64,000 nt of DNA from contig OY754335.1 of the NCBI GenBank assembly GCA_963573305.1, forward strand, positions 47,327,985 through 47,391,984, given 5' to 3'. The notes under the pieces are model-generated. The model worked only from the letters and a program-made list of their open reading frames with translations. It was not told where the DNA came from and made no database searches. This stretch comes from Pyrrhosoma nymphula. Taxonomy: Eukaryota; Arthropoda; Insecta; Odonata; Coenagrionidae. The position numbers and the translations under genes are program-made. Shown here piece after piece: positions 23,096 through 33,300 of the stretch. Positions within the stretch are counted from its first letter, which is position 1, and each line of letters begins with the position of its first letter.

Positions 23096-23215
23096 TAAAC
23101 CTACCTTGACCGGTTTATCACCTCACGTCATCAGTAGTCATCAATCCGAATATTGGTTTGCTCCACTCCAATCTCATCTCTGCCAACCGCGTCTTTCCTG
23201 CATAATTATTTACGT

Positions 23216-23799
23216 TGACGTACTTGGCAATTTGCCTGATTGTTCATGCCTGTGATACAGGGAGTCATCTTCTATTAGTCAAGGCCTGAAAATGGCGAGC
23301 TTTAGAATAGGACCAAGCAAGGATAAACGTTAGTACTTTTTTTATTTCGTTGGCTGGATGCGGAAGACTCACGAGAGACGTTGACGAGGAATAAATGTGG
23401 GCAAATGGCTATCGAGACGCATAATTACGTTAGGCCATTAGTGTTAGTCCTGTAGGTGAAGCACTCAACCATGGCCAATCATGGATAACCTACAGGCGCC
23501 TAGGTTCGAACTTAGCCTAAATTACATAGTGTGGTTGGCAGTAACATATCGGGTCCTTAGCACTACGGCCCAAGCAAACCATCTGAAGTACTTATGTAAA
23601 ACATTCCGCGTGCTTCCCACTTGGCTAAGGAGTCCGTCCGTAGTCAACAGTGTCGTGTACAAGTCATTGGGTTGTAATTTTTCTACATAGTGTAATAATC
23701 TTACTTAAAGTTCTAAATAGTGAAAAAAGGAATGAGTTTCTTCACCTGTAAACATGTTAAACCAAGTGAGAAATAAGTGACCTTTATTCTTCGTTTGAT
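23216..23799. other. Unassigned; possible SINE scrap
   Basis: A B-box-like AGGTTCGAACT at 23502-23512 follows a small hairpin (CCTGTAGG..CCTACAGG, 23449-23496). No A box is placed at the right distance, so no RNA gene is called. Confidence 0.35.
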
Positions 23800-24258
23800 T
23801 AAGAACTTCGTAAAAACTTCATGCTAATTTTTCGCGGGTCAACATACCGACTTTCACTGCGTCTAAAAATGCAACTATACAAAACCATGATTCGCCCTCT
23901 ATTAACTTACGCCGCCCCAGTCTGGCTTCATGCCGCCAAAACACACCTGAACAGGATTCAGACTGCAGAGAACTGCATAGTGAGAATAATCATTGGCGCC
24001 CCTTGGTTTGTGCGGAACCGAGACATTAGGAAAGACCTGAATCTAGAACCAGTTCTAAACATTCTCAAAAGTCAACTAAGCCCTTTCGAAAAATCTCTGC
24101 AACTCACAGAAAACCCGATGATAGAGTCCCTGTGGGATTATGTTCCAAACACTGGGTTGAAGCACAAAACCCCAAAAAATAGCCCTTCTCCCTACCCATA
24201 TCCCTACTCCCATGTAACCCCCAATTCCAACAACAAGTACCTGACAGCCATGTCATGA
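23800..24258 (+). pseudogene. Jockey-clade LINE, RT C-terminal fragment
   Basis: The frame reads STYRLSLRLKMQLYKTMIRP, LLTYAAPVWLHAAKTHLNRI, QTAENCIVRIIIGAPWFVRN, RDIRKDLNLEPV and, near the end, NPMIESLWDY..TGLKHKTPKN. This is the post-catalytic region of Jockey-type RTs (the LTYASPVWG..AAKTH signature). The 145-codon frame has no stop but lacks everything upstream, including the YxDD core. It ends with a proline-rich tail. It is truncated at the 5' side, as usual. Confidence 0.8.
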
Positions 24259-24934
24259 CTAAAACGTGATCTCTTCTACCAGCGACTACTGACAGCGAAA
24301 CACTCGGAAGACAGGCACCAGGCTGGGATCTGAGCACCTCAACAACCAGCGATACATTGGCGTGGTGTGGCGTACATACAGTATATACGTACCTGTATAT
24401 TATTTCTCAGTTCTCCAGCGCCCGCATTTTCATTTCTCTATGTTAGTTTACTTTTATGCTTGCAATATTACGAGAAATTTTCCTGGTAAGTGCCAATGAG
24501 CCAATATGTTTTTATATGTTTTTTTATTTTAATTTCATTTTTTATTGCTCAGTATTTTTGTCCAACGAATCTTTATTTTAAGACTTCTGTGGTGGAAACT
24601 GTGAAGGGCTAAGGGAGAATTGATAAATATATAATTGGTATAGTTGATATGGACCCCAAAGAAATTGTTTGGTTCGCGGATTTTTGAGCGGTATGAATAT
24701 TTGTACGATCCAAAATATGTAAACATTGCCTCAAAATGACCGACCGAAACCAACAGTTAAATGTAGACATGAGATATCGACGAAGAAGTAGCCGTGAATC
24801 CAAAGTTGAAAGTTTTTTAGCCTTTTCGTTTAGTTTATGTTTTACTTTTTTTGTCCCTTCTTAGAACTTGTCACTTCAATTCTCTTGATAAGGAAAATAT
24901 TCCCTGCACTGAACCCTAGGACCCTGCACAGAAA
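24259..24934. other. Unassigned
   Basis: Probably includes the Jockey 3' UTR up to about 24380; beyond that nothing is recognised. Confidence 0.4.
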
Positions 24935-25440
24935 TATTTAATTCGAGATGTAAGTAAAATGCAAAGGAAAGCCGCACGCTTCGTTAGAGACTGCTACGAG
25001 TGAATTGAAAGTGTCACACAGCTGATGAAAGGATTAAGTTGGGAACCATTAGAGAGACTCAGAGGCCAAACGCTATGCTTTGATTACATGATAAACTCTA
25101 ATCAGGCGAGTTTCAATATGATACGGAGGATATCATTTTGACCCCGCGCTACATCTCTAGAACTGATAGAAGCGACAAAATAATAGACATACACTGCCGA
25201 ACTTATAGGTACAAAAATTCCTTCTTTCCACGTACCATTAGTTTCTTTCCACGTACCATTAGTGATTAAAACAAAAATAGCGTGGCACTAACATAAGACA
25301 CATCGTTAAAATACAATTCACCTCAGTCCTCTCCTCTTTCTTCTTCCTATTGCCTCCCATTTTATGGCTGGTGTCCTAATCACCCCCTGGCACACGTCTC
25401 TGCGGCGGCTCGCAGGGTAGCATGTAGGTAGATGAATATT
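24935..25440 (+). pseudogene. LINE family L-A, RT C-terminus and 3' tail
   Basis: Broken frames read KMQRKAARFVRDCYE, VTQLMKGLSWEPLERLRG, and a decayed FFPRTI-type block, then the family tail 'cccctggcacacgtctctgcggcggctcgcagggtag' shortened here, ending GTAGATGA. A 21-bp-period duplication (ttctttccacgtaccattag, 25222-25262) lies between. It has several stops. Homologous to 12771-13090. Confidence 0.7.
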
Positions 25441-26879
25441 TCGTACGCTGGTTCATTATTAAATGGTATTCTAGAGCAGTCAAGAGAAAAATAGATAGGT
25501 CGTTAAATGACTATAAAGTGAGGTAAGATTGAGATCCCTCTACCACCTTGTCACACGGCAGAAAATAGTACAAACATTCTTTTAAACCATATTCATTTCA
25601 TACTGGCGTGAAATGCTAAGGCAAAAGAAAAGAATATTATTCAGTTTACGGAAAAAGGAGTTCGCGGGTTTGTCAGTGGAAATGACTGGGAGTTTGAAGC
25701 GAATTGATGATTTTTTCAACATCTGTCGCCGTGGCATTGATTGCTTGTTTATCTTTTACGTTGAATTTTCTACATTTCTTCGACGAATCACTTTGTTAAA
25801 GCAAACATGTATTTGATGAAACATCCGCACGAACATGTTTTGAACTTTTAACGGATTGCATTCGTCATGTTGACATTAGTTCAACCCATTTTAAGCACGT
25901 TGCCGACTAAACAACAACAAAAAGCTATATAAGGGGGAGGCTAATCGATTACTGAAGAGCCAGCACACTCATCCCATTCGCAATCTTAGCTTTTCTTCCG
26001 ATGAAATCCTACCTTGACGCATTGGTTCGAGAAAGATAATGCATCTGATTTCGTCATAAAAATTCCATCAAGTGAATCTTATTGGTTAATGTTGCTTCTT
26101 AAATATTTTGATCTCTCCTTACTGACCCACTTTGGTTTTTTATTGTGCCTGGATAACTAGAATGTTCAAATATATAAATAATAAACTTTTATTACTTCCA
26201 AAAATACAAATAAAAATATACTTGGGTAGATAGATAGGACACTGCGCATATGAAAATCTAGAGGATCTTTATTCACTTTCATTTAAAACCTTACTTAACC
26301 GTTATATCTCCTTAATTAGATTAAAAAAAAAATACATTTGTACAAAGCCTTTTATAATATATGTGTAAGTTTGTATTTAAGTAAGCCACCATTATAGGAT
26401 AGAAAAAATGCCATAGAAATCAGCGTAGAGCAGAGTAATTTACAGATGAAAAACAATACATACCTACATTCAAAATATGAATTTCGAAACAAATTTTCAA
26501 TATTTTCCTGAAAAAGCAGCCATTCTGAGACCATATTTAAAAATCATACACATTTATTTACCTTTTGAATTTGACCTGACAAATATTGCACATTTTAGGC
26601 CCCATATACATGCAAAAAGAATATTTTGAACAGTGTTGAATTTGCCTTAGGAACTGAAATATTGTGTTTATTTTGTAAATGGTACATGTATTTGTCATTG
26701 AAAGTTCGCACATTGCCACTTATAGTATCAAATAATCTCAAAACCTTGAATATATATAAAGATACATATAGGTTAATAGCCTAAAAGATACAAGTAAGGA
26801 ATGTGAGTGCTCATAACTACTTCGTAGTGCAATGACTGATTATTTTGGGTTCCTTAAGTTTCCGCGGTGTCTCTCCCTG
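25441..26879. other. Unassigned AT-rich sequence
   Basis: No recognisable feature; long A/T runs near 26320. Confidence 0.4.
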
Positions 26880-26924
26880 CTTTGCAGCCCTGCTTTCGGG
26901 ATTCCCTTTGCGTTGTCTTTTGAT

Positions 26925-26968
26925 GACAAAATTTTCTCCAGCCATCCTGCTCGCGTCTTCAGGTCAAA
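26925..26968 (-). ncRNA. Hammerhead-like motif
   Basis: Minus strand: CUGAAGA (26962-26956), CGCG, AGC-AGGAU-GGCU hairpin, GGA, GAAAAU. Core boxes are present, but the hairpin is offset from both, unlike a canonical stem II. Confidence 0.4.
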
Positions 26969-26989
26969 CTTCTAATTGTGTGACTTATG

Positions 26990-27028
26990 GCCTGAAAACG
27001 CCAGCAGGATGGCTGGAGAAACTGTCGT
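26990..27028 (+). ncRNA. Hammerhead-like motif, decayed
   Basis: CUGAAAA (conserved G changed), CG, CCAGC-AGGAU-GCUGG hairpin, A, GAAACUGUCG. Inverted partner of the motif at 26925. Confidence 0.4.
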
Positions 27029-27078
27029 AATCAGAAGATAACGCAATGCGGAGGGTAATCCCGAAAGCTGAGCTGCGT

Positions 27079-28344
27079 AATCTGACATTTTTAATGTAAA
27101 ATCACGCCATGCTTCAAAAGATTCCACCGCGAAAAATATTCAGCATTTTCAATTCTTAACGTGTACATATTTTCTCACTGATCTTCCTCTTCCTTTCTTT
27201 CTTCTCAATTTCCCTAAAGTATACTTCTCTATATATAACGCTGTATATATTTGTACATAGCGCTGACTTTTAATATAGTCAGCTCGATATGTCTCAGTAA
27301 ATGATCCAAGAATGTAACCGTCTTTTCTTTCATCGCACTCATCAGTTTTCGCTTGTCGTTCGCTTTTGATCCAGATGAAAGTTGACCGGAGAAACCTAAT
27401 TGTTTTTTTTACTATATCACATCTCTTTAATACGGTTATCGATTTGTTTGCTCCGAAACCGTGGCTTTGGTGAACACCTGCTAGCCGAGCAGTCGCAATT
27501 TCGCTTCCTTCCCGTTTTTAGGACTTAGTTAGTGATAAAATCGCTTCTTCACACTATCTCTTTTCGCTCGGTTGCGCTTTCAAGTTAGAGTACTTAATCT
27601 CACACGCTTAAAATTACCCCTACTGTGCTGTTGTGGGTCTCTTGGCCGGGAGACAACGTTTGGGCCGTCAATGTAGATGAGGATTAAATTAATCGTATAT
27701 AATGCAGGATAATATTGGCATTTATTTCACTCTACTGGTTACACTAAATATTTACAAAAGTGAAGGGAGTGAAATTAGGCACCACAGAACTACTTCTTGT
27801 AAAGTGTAGCCTTCCTTGATTATGAAGGAAGGGTTCGGCAGTTGAATTAAATTAATACAAACACATAATTTGGCAAATTTATGCACAACAAATTAAAAGA
27901 TAGAGTCCTTACACTAAGTACATAAAGTAGATAATATTGGAAGTGTCCCTCATAAAAGTTTAACCTCTCAAATAAGAGTGATGATTCGAGATTGAAAATT
28001 CTGCTTTCGGTGGAAGGACATACGTACGCTACCTTCAGAAATAAATTGTCTCATCTGTATTTTACGACCACTAGCGTCCTTTTCAGGAAGCGATTGTTGT
28101 GGTTTCATGTTAGCTCTCCTCATTTTGTGTCCCGTTGCGGATGCCGAAGGTCATGGAGTTACAGCGGCGCAAAGCACTGTGGCTCACTTTCTCAATGCAT
28201 TGCCGGCGATAAATTACTATCCCTACTTCAGATGGGACGGAATGTATTTTTTTCGTGATCGGATGACCTGCGGTTAACATTACAATCCCCAATATCCCCC
28301 CCACCCAACTGAGCGGATTACATGAGAGCACTCATTTAATCAGC
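27079..28344. other. Unassigned
   Basis: AT-rich text with one GC-richer patch at 27600-27680. No domain or terminal repeat was recognised. Confidence 0.4.
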
Positions 28345-28990
28345 CTCAATCGGATGATAAGCACCTCTTCTCAATTTTTCGCAAACCCTCCTTCACTGAC
28401 GTCATCATCCCCAATAATTCCAAGCACCACCATCGCCATAAATTCGCGGCATTCCACTCACTGCTACATCGCCTCACGAACGTCCCACTGACTGACCATG
28501 CGTTTACCACGGAACTCATGGTTATAAAACACATTGCCTCACGTAATGTCTATGGTGAAGAAATAATTGATAAGTTGCTGTACCGACATCTACGTAAAAA
28601 AGTCCATATCCACTTCAACTCAACTTTCCTCCACTTCCCCGGACAAACTCAAGAGATGGTGTAAATTGCCTTTTATTAAACACTTAAGCTATTAACTAAG
28701 TAGACTTCTGCCTAAGGACAATTTTAATATTTGTTTTTATAACCCTGTGACCATTGGAAAAATCATTTTTAATTCCAAAGATGTTTGTGATAATTTAGAA
28801 ACAAGCGGGGTTTACTCCCTCAAGTGTGACACTCCGGGATGCAATTGTGTTTATATTGGCCAGACTGGCCGTAAATTCAAAACTATGATGACTGAACACA
28901 CTAGAAGTTTCTTAAAGTGTGATTTTAAATCCGTGTTTGCTAAACATCTACTTTGAGTCTAAGCACTCATAATTTTAATCCCTCTATTTT
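28345..28990 (+). pseudogene. PLE fragment: RT C-terminal part plus GIY-YIG
   Basis: Broken frames give FRKPSFTDVIIPNNSKHHHR, HKFAAFHSLLHRLTNVPLTD and ELMVIKHIASRNVYGEEIID (the region after the RT catalytic core in PLEs). An intact 69-codon frame at 28747-28956 follows, with SGVYSLKCDTPGCNCVYIGQ and TGRKFKTMMTEHTRSF, the GIY and YIG motifs plus the arginine helix. Stops separate the parts. The frame ends early (AKHLL then stop), before the conserved glutamate. It is followed at 29283 by a hammerhead-like terminus, so the 3' end of the element is preserved. Confidence 0.8.
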
Positions 28991-29282
28991 ACATTTCTGT
29001 GACAAAGGTGTTAAGCTGGATTTTTTGAGAAAAAATTGAAATGGTCTCTGCCTTTAAAATGCATGGTGATAGAGTTTTGAATGACTTTGTGTCCGAAACA
29101 TTTTCCCCTTTTTTACCGTTCCTATCCCCGTAGCTTTTAATCTGTGATGTTCAAATTCTTCCCATGTCCTTGAACCATAACCAAACCCAACCTCTCCACC
29201 CGAAGCCCAGAAACCACTCCCCACCTCCAAATTTGCCCTCGTATATATTGTGACGCACGCTGTACTGCAAATATATGTAGTT

Positions 29283-29328
29283 ATATCTCTGATGATGATG
29301 TACTATAACATCGAAACCGGTCAGTTGA
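29283..29328 (+). ncRNA. Hammerhead-like ribozyme motif at PLE 3' end
   Basis: CUGAUGA (29289-29295), one extra U, GAUGU-ACUAUA-ACAUC perfect 5-bp hairpin, GAAAC (29313-29317), CGGUC. The boxes are canonical. ACCGGU is palindromic, so stem III could form between two RNAs; cleavage would fall after GUC at 29322. Stem I pairing is weak (2 to 4 bp). It sits about 300 bases past the GIY-YIG frame, where PLE hammerheads are known. The shared segment runs on to about 29360. Confidence 0.65.
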
Positions 29329-29451
29329 AAATAAAAGTGTGGAAATTACTAAGTAACTCGTCATGCTATAACTCATTTAATCGCCGTATCTGTTCCGTCG
29401 AGTCACGAGGAGCGCTGTGAATTCTAGCACTCTCGCTTTCCGCCATCTTAA

Positions 29452-30019
29452 GGTGGCTCTGGCCTCAGGGTCAGAAATTCCATGAATTCTGAAAACACAA
29501 ATGCAACATCTTTGAATCACGTTTTATAAACTGATATGAAAAGATAGGGTTACCATGATAGCGTTACTGCAATTCAGCCTTGAAAGTGGAGATTTTAACA
29601 TGGGCTCTTAAGGAGATTTCTTACAACAGGAAAACGTCAATTTGAACGAGAAAGCATGTATAAGCTTTTAATTAAAACTGTTTATAAGATTCGAAAAGTA
29701 CTGGGAAATTGAATAAAAATAATATATATAGGAGTCTTACCACTCATTTCTTAATGTTAATAGCGAAATGAGTACTCCCGTAATTGAAATCAAAATGCGG
29801 TAGTTCCATACAAATGACGCTGCAGTCGGCTCTAATGACCAGTCAAATGTGGTCATTGAAAATATATTTGTGGAATAATCTGTGTTATTAGTACCTTAAT
29901 TTTCGTTTTCAATAAGCCACTCTTTTCATCAGCGAAAGCAGGATTTTTAACCCAAAAATCAAAATAAAAATGTGTAATATAGTATTTCTTTTGACTCACA
30001 TTGTCAGTGTAGAGCCACC
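29452..30019. mobile_element. TTAA-flanked short TIR element (piggyBac-like MITE)
   Basis: TTAA at 29448-29451 and 30020-30023 flank inverted GGTGGCTCT ends. 568 bp, no transposase. TTAA duplications point to piggyBac. TIRs of only 9 bp and the alternative reading (TTA/TAA with AGGTGGCTCT) leave some doubt. Confidence 0.5.
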
Positions 30020-30168
30020 TTAATTAACACAAAATTTAGAGTCTTAACCATAGGCGGCTATAGACCTGGGCTACCCTCCGGGGAGCCGAATTAAGGTCTA
30101 GCTATAAATAAATTGTTTTAAACATTATTTTCAGAACTAGGGAACATGAGCTCTACGGCCTCTTAAAG

Positions 30169-30412
30169 TTATAAGGTATGAAAAAATCTCCAATGGCCGT
30201 AATAAATTGGCACCACTCGTCAAAAATACGCCACAATTGCTGTGTTGGTTTGCGGGAAAAAATGGGGGGAAAAATCCACGCCAGTGACCAACCACAACCT
30301 CTCGACCAGAAAAACCCCTGTGGTGGTTTACGGGAATGTTACTTCCTCGCCAGGGACAACCACAGACACACACAATCAACCCGAATAGGGATACTTCGCT
30401 GGGCTTATGAGA
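30169..30412 (+). repeat. 244-bp inverted repeat flanking the PLE, left copy
   Basis: Matches 32678-32921 in inverse orientation with no difference that I could find over 244 bases. It contains a fortuitous open frame (MKKSPMAVINWHHSS...). The right-hand limit falls inside the first unit of a 70-bp tandem repeat. Confidence 0.85.
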
Positions 30413-30517
30413 CCCTGCTAAGGATGCCTGGGTTACACACACACACTCAACCCAATGAGGGATTCTTTGCCGGGTTAATGAGACCCAACTAAGAAAGCCT
30501 GGGTTATGAACACAAAC
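30378..30517. repeat. Tandem duplication, two 70-bp units
   Basis: Units start 'caacccgaatagggatactt' (30378) and 'caacccaatgagggattctt' (30448). Each contains GGGYTWATGAGACCC and GCCTGGGTTA and ends in CACACA-rich text. It lies between the left 244-bp repeat and the PLE 3' end. Confidence 0.7.
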
Positions 30518-30633
30518 ACACTCACAAGCACTCAAGAACTCACTCACACATTCAACGGGCCCAACTTCTGGGAGAATCTAGCTCAACAGAGCGTTGTCAA
30601 GAAACGGCACAAAAACAAGAACAGACGAGGGTG

Positions 30634-30685
30634 TGCGTCGGATACGCGTATTTCGGCCACAAGGTGGCCCTCTTCAGCGAACTGA
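30634..30685 (-). ncRNA. Hammerhead-like ribozyme motif of the PLE
   Basis: Minus strand: UCG, CUGAAGA (30677-30671), one extra G, GGCCAC-CUU-GUGGCC perfect 6-bp hairpin, GAAA (30654-30651), UACGCGUAUC, CGA. AUACGCGUAU is a 10-base palindrome fit for a dimeric stem III, and UCG/CGA can pair as stem I. All core boxes are present. It lies about 400 bases downstream of the PLE stop codon, inside its 3' UTR. Best ribozyme candidate of the window. Confidence 0.7.
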
Positions 30686-30844
30686 AGGGATAAATCACTT
30701 GCAACGCAAGGTTGTAAGTGGATAGGAAGGAGGACAGCCTAGAATAAATAGGAAAATGAAGAAAAGGGAGAGAGGGATGGGGAACCAATGACGTTGGGTT
30801 GTGGGAGAGGGAAGAAAGGTATTGGTGGGGAAGGAGTGGGGGGG

Positions 30845-31000
30845 GGAGTTGAAGTCCGCGACCGTTGAAGCGAGTACGGGGCGAAGGGGAGGGGTGGGGG
30901 AGGTGAGAAGGGAAAGAAAACGAAGTCCGTGACAGTTGAGTAAGGGGGGAGGAAGGGGGGGGGGAGGGAAGTGAAGTCCGTGACCGTTGGTGGAGAGCGG
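30845..31000. repeat. Purine-rich minisatellite in PLE 3' UTR
   Basis: Three copies of GAAGTCCGYGACMGTTG (30853, 30921, 30974) are separated by runs of G on the plus strand (up to ten or more in a row), so the PLE transcript is C-rich here. The G runs could form a quadruplex on the plus strand. Confidence 0.65.
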
Positions 31001-31051
31001 TCAACGTTAAATATTTTGAAAAATTATAATTTCAAAAAAAGGAAGGAGCAT

Positions 31052-32683
31052 CTACTGTAAAATAGAGAAAAGTGAGGAGTAAGAAATAGGTCCTTTATCG
31101 CTATTCACAATGTTTCTCCTGAATTTGTGTATGTATAGACTTTCATAAGCTTCAAGCAAATGATTAGGTGTTTGTTTGATGAGTTGAAGGTTGTTTTCTG
31201 AGGTTTCGTGTCCCGTGTTGAGTAAGTGTTGTGCGATACTGGATTTTTCGGGTCTGTTATATTTGAAATGGGCCATGTGTTCCTTGAATCTAGTTTTTAT
31301 ATTTCTGCGTGTTTGTCCCACGTAGGAAACATCACACGAGGAACAAGATATTTGATATATGCCGGACTTATTGGATGTGTCGATCTTGTCTTTCGTGTTT
31401 CCCAATAAGTGTTTTAGTTTGTTGTTACTACTAAATGAGATCTTTGTGTTCACTGTTTTGAATATCTTTTCAAGGCCTTTAGTTATTTGTGGGTGGTAAG
31501 GAAGTTTAATGAAGCGGACGGACTCGTCATTCGTGAGTGTGGTGGAATTCTTTAAGAGTCTTTTAAATTTGTGTTTCTTCACTATATTGTCAATCATAGA
31601 CTCCTTAAAGCCGTTAAGTTTAGCAATCCGTTTGATATTATTTAATTCTTTTGAATAATTACTTTTTTCAAGTGGAATATTAACAAGCCTGTGGACCAGA
31701 GCATGAAAAGAAGCGAGTTTATTGCTGTTATGTACAAAGGAATCACGGTGAATGTAATTATTGGTGTGTGTAGGCTTGCGGTACACGTCATAAGAGAGTT
31801 TGTTACCATTTCTGGTCAGAAGCAGATCTAGAAAAGGGAGTTGGTTGTTATCTTCTATCTCGTGTGTGAACTTAATGGAAGGAAATAAACTGTTTAAATC
31901 ACAAACAAACTGTTCAATTCCATATTTGTGAGTGTCGAAAATGGCAAATATGTCATCAACGTATCTTAAATAAACAGTTGGGAAGTAATTAAATTTGCTT
32001 TTGAAAGTATTTTCAAAATGAGTCATGAAAACATTGGCCAAAAATGGGGATAGGGAGTTACCCATAGCGGTGCCAAATTCTTGTTTATAGAATTTACCTT
32101 GGTTGACGAAGAAATTCTGGTTCATGACTAAGTTGGTAAGTCTTATGTATTCGTCTATCAAATTATCTTCAACATTTAAAGAAATCAACCAACTTTTGAG
32201 TGAATCAATGGCTATATCTACTGGCACACTTGGGAATAAATTTGATACATCAAAAGAAACCATTACTTCTCCCTTAGTAAATGTATGGCCTTTTGTTTTG
32301 TCCACGAAGTCCAAGGTATTTTTAAGTGAGTGTGGGCTTTGAAAATTTAACTCAGAGAATTGTTTAACAAGCCATTTTGACAGGAAGTAAGTGGGAGAGT
32401 CGATTCCGGAAACAATGGGTCTCATGGGGCAACCATTTTTATGGATTTTAGGGAGGCAATATAATCTAGGTAACACAGGATTAGACACTGAAAGTTTGAA
32501 TTTGGTCATCTTATCAATGAGAAACGGGCAATCATTAAGAACGTTTTTTACTTGGGTGACCATTTTGTTGAGAGGATTCTTTTTTATTTCAATATATGGT
32601 CCGGATGATAACAAGGTGGTTACTTTACTGAAATAATCCTCTTTGTCCATGATAACACATAGATTGCCTTTATCGGCTCTCAT
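31052..32683 (-). CDS. Penelope-like retroelement protein: RT plus GIY-YIG endonuclease (N-terminally truncated)
   Basis: A 543-codon open frame. RT motifs in order: ADKGN (residues 3-7), PRLYCLPKIHK (72-82), RPIVSGIDSP (88-97), FDVSNLFPSVP (motif A, about 144-154), GTAMGNSLSPFLAN (motif B, about 206-219), YLRYVDDIFAIF (motif C with catalytic YVDD, about 241-252). A linker with KPTHTNNYIHRDS follows, then the GIY-YIG nuclease: GIYQISCSS, SYVGQTRRNIKTRFKEHM (about 443-470) and EAYESLYIHK with the likely catalytic glutamate. No stops or shifts, so it is recent. PLE proteins are usually longer; the usual part before the KGN block is missing, because the frame runs into the inverted repeat at 32678 and the first six or so codons belong to the junction. 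PLEs copy themselves by priming at free DNA ends, often near telomeres. The hammerhead at 30634 lies in its 3' UTR. Confidence 0.9.
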   Translation of the reverse strand: MRADKGNLCVIMDKEDYFSKVTTLLSSGPYIEIKKNPLNKMVTQVKNVLNDCPFLIDKMTKFKLSVSNPVLPRLYCLPKIHKNGCPMRPIVSGIDSPTYFLSKWLVKQFSELNFQSPHSLKNTLDFVDKTKGHTFTKGEVMVSFDVSNLFPSVPVDIAIDSLKSWLISLNVEDNLIDEYIRLTNLVMNQNFFVNQGKFYKQEFGTAMGNSLSPFLANVFMTHFENTFKSKFNYFPTVYLRYVDDIFAIFDTHKYGIEQFVCDLNSLFPSIKFTHEIEDNNQLPFLDLLLTRNGNKLSYDVYRKPTHTNNYIHRDSFVHNSNKLASFHALVHRLVNIPLEKSNYSKELNNIKRIAKLNGFKESMIDNIVKKHKFKRLLKNSTTLTNDESVRFIKLPYHPQITKGLEKIFKTVNTKISFSSNNKLKHLLGNTKDKIDTSNKSGIYQISCSSCDVSYVGQTRRNIKTRFKEHMAHFKYNRPEKSSIAQHLLNTGHETSENNLQLIKQTPNHLLEAYESLYIHKFRRNIVNSDKGPISYSSLFSILQ

Positions 32684-32921
32684 AAGCCCAGCGAAGTATC
32701 CCTATTCGGGTTGATTGTGTGTGTCTGTGGTTGTCCCTGGCGAGGAAGTAACATTCCCGTAAACCACCACAGGGGTTTTTCTGGTCGAGAGGTTGTGGTT
32801 GGTCACTGGCGTGGATTTTTCCCCCCATTTTTTCCCGCAAACCAACACAGCAATTGTGGCGTATTTTTGACGAGTGGTGCCAATTTATTACGGCCATTGG
32901 AGATTTTTTCATACCTTATAA
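32678..32921 (-). repeat. 244-bp inverted repeat flanking the PLE, right copy
   Basis: Inverse of 30169-30412. It joins the truncated 5' end of the PLE at 32677/32678 and on the other side meets an RTE-like LINE remnant. Confidence 0.85.
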
Positions 32922-32924
32922 TTA

Positions 32925-33300
32925 TTATCAGAGTAATCTTAGGGTTAAGGTAGGTGTAAATAGAAGAGAATAAACTTTTTCGAGATTGATAAAGGCGCAG
33001 GCCCCTATCCCCTTCCACGATTTCCATCACCATCTTAGCATAAAACCTCTCTTCATCCCTTCCATAAAACCTATTATTTTTCTTCCTCTTCCTCACTTTA
33101 ATAACATCCTCCCCTCTCTCAAGGCCTTCAGCATCCCTTTACCCCTAATTACCTATTCCAACCACCGTCTCTACCTCTTCCTAATTTCCTCGTTCGTTCT
33201 CCTTTCCGTCCAGCGCACTTTCTTCATTCTCTTCCTCACACACATCTGAAACGCCTGTAGCCTATTCTCGTTCTCTATTCTCTGAACACATATCTCTGTA
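32925..33300 (-). pseudogene. RTE-like LINE C-terminal remnant
   Basis: Minus strand reads QAFQMCVRKRMKKVRWTERR, MLKALREGRM, KIIGFMEGMKRGF, and DRGLRLYQS across several stops. It matches 22905-23095 and the C-terminal end of the LINE at 47.1-51.0 kb. Confidence 0.65.

Larger units (their letters stand above)
26880..27078. repeat. Palindromic PLE-type terminus
   Basis: Arms 26880-26963 and 26987-27078 are inverted copies (TTCGGGATTCCC, GCGTTGTC.., CTCCAGCCATCCTGC and their complements) around a 23-bp spacer. Each arm holds a hammerhead-like core. A half copy lies at 21238. Confidence 0.7.

Noticed and set aside
30178..30492. 104-codon frame in the left inverted repeat (also 32670-32912)
   Set aside because: Exists only because the repeat is duplicated; the text is not protein-like and contains the tandem 70-bp unit.
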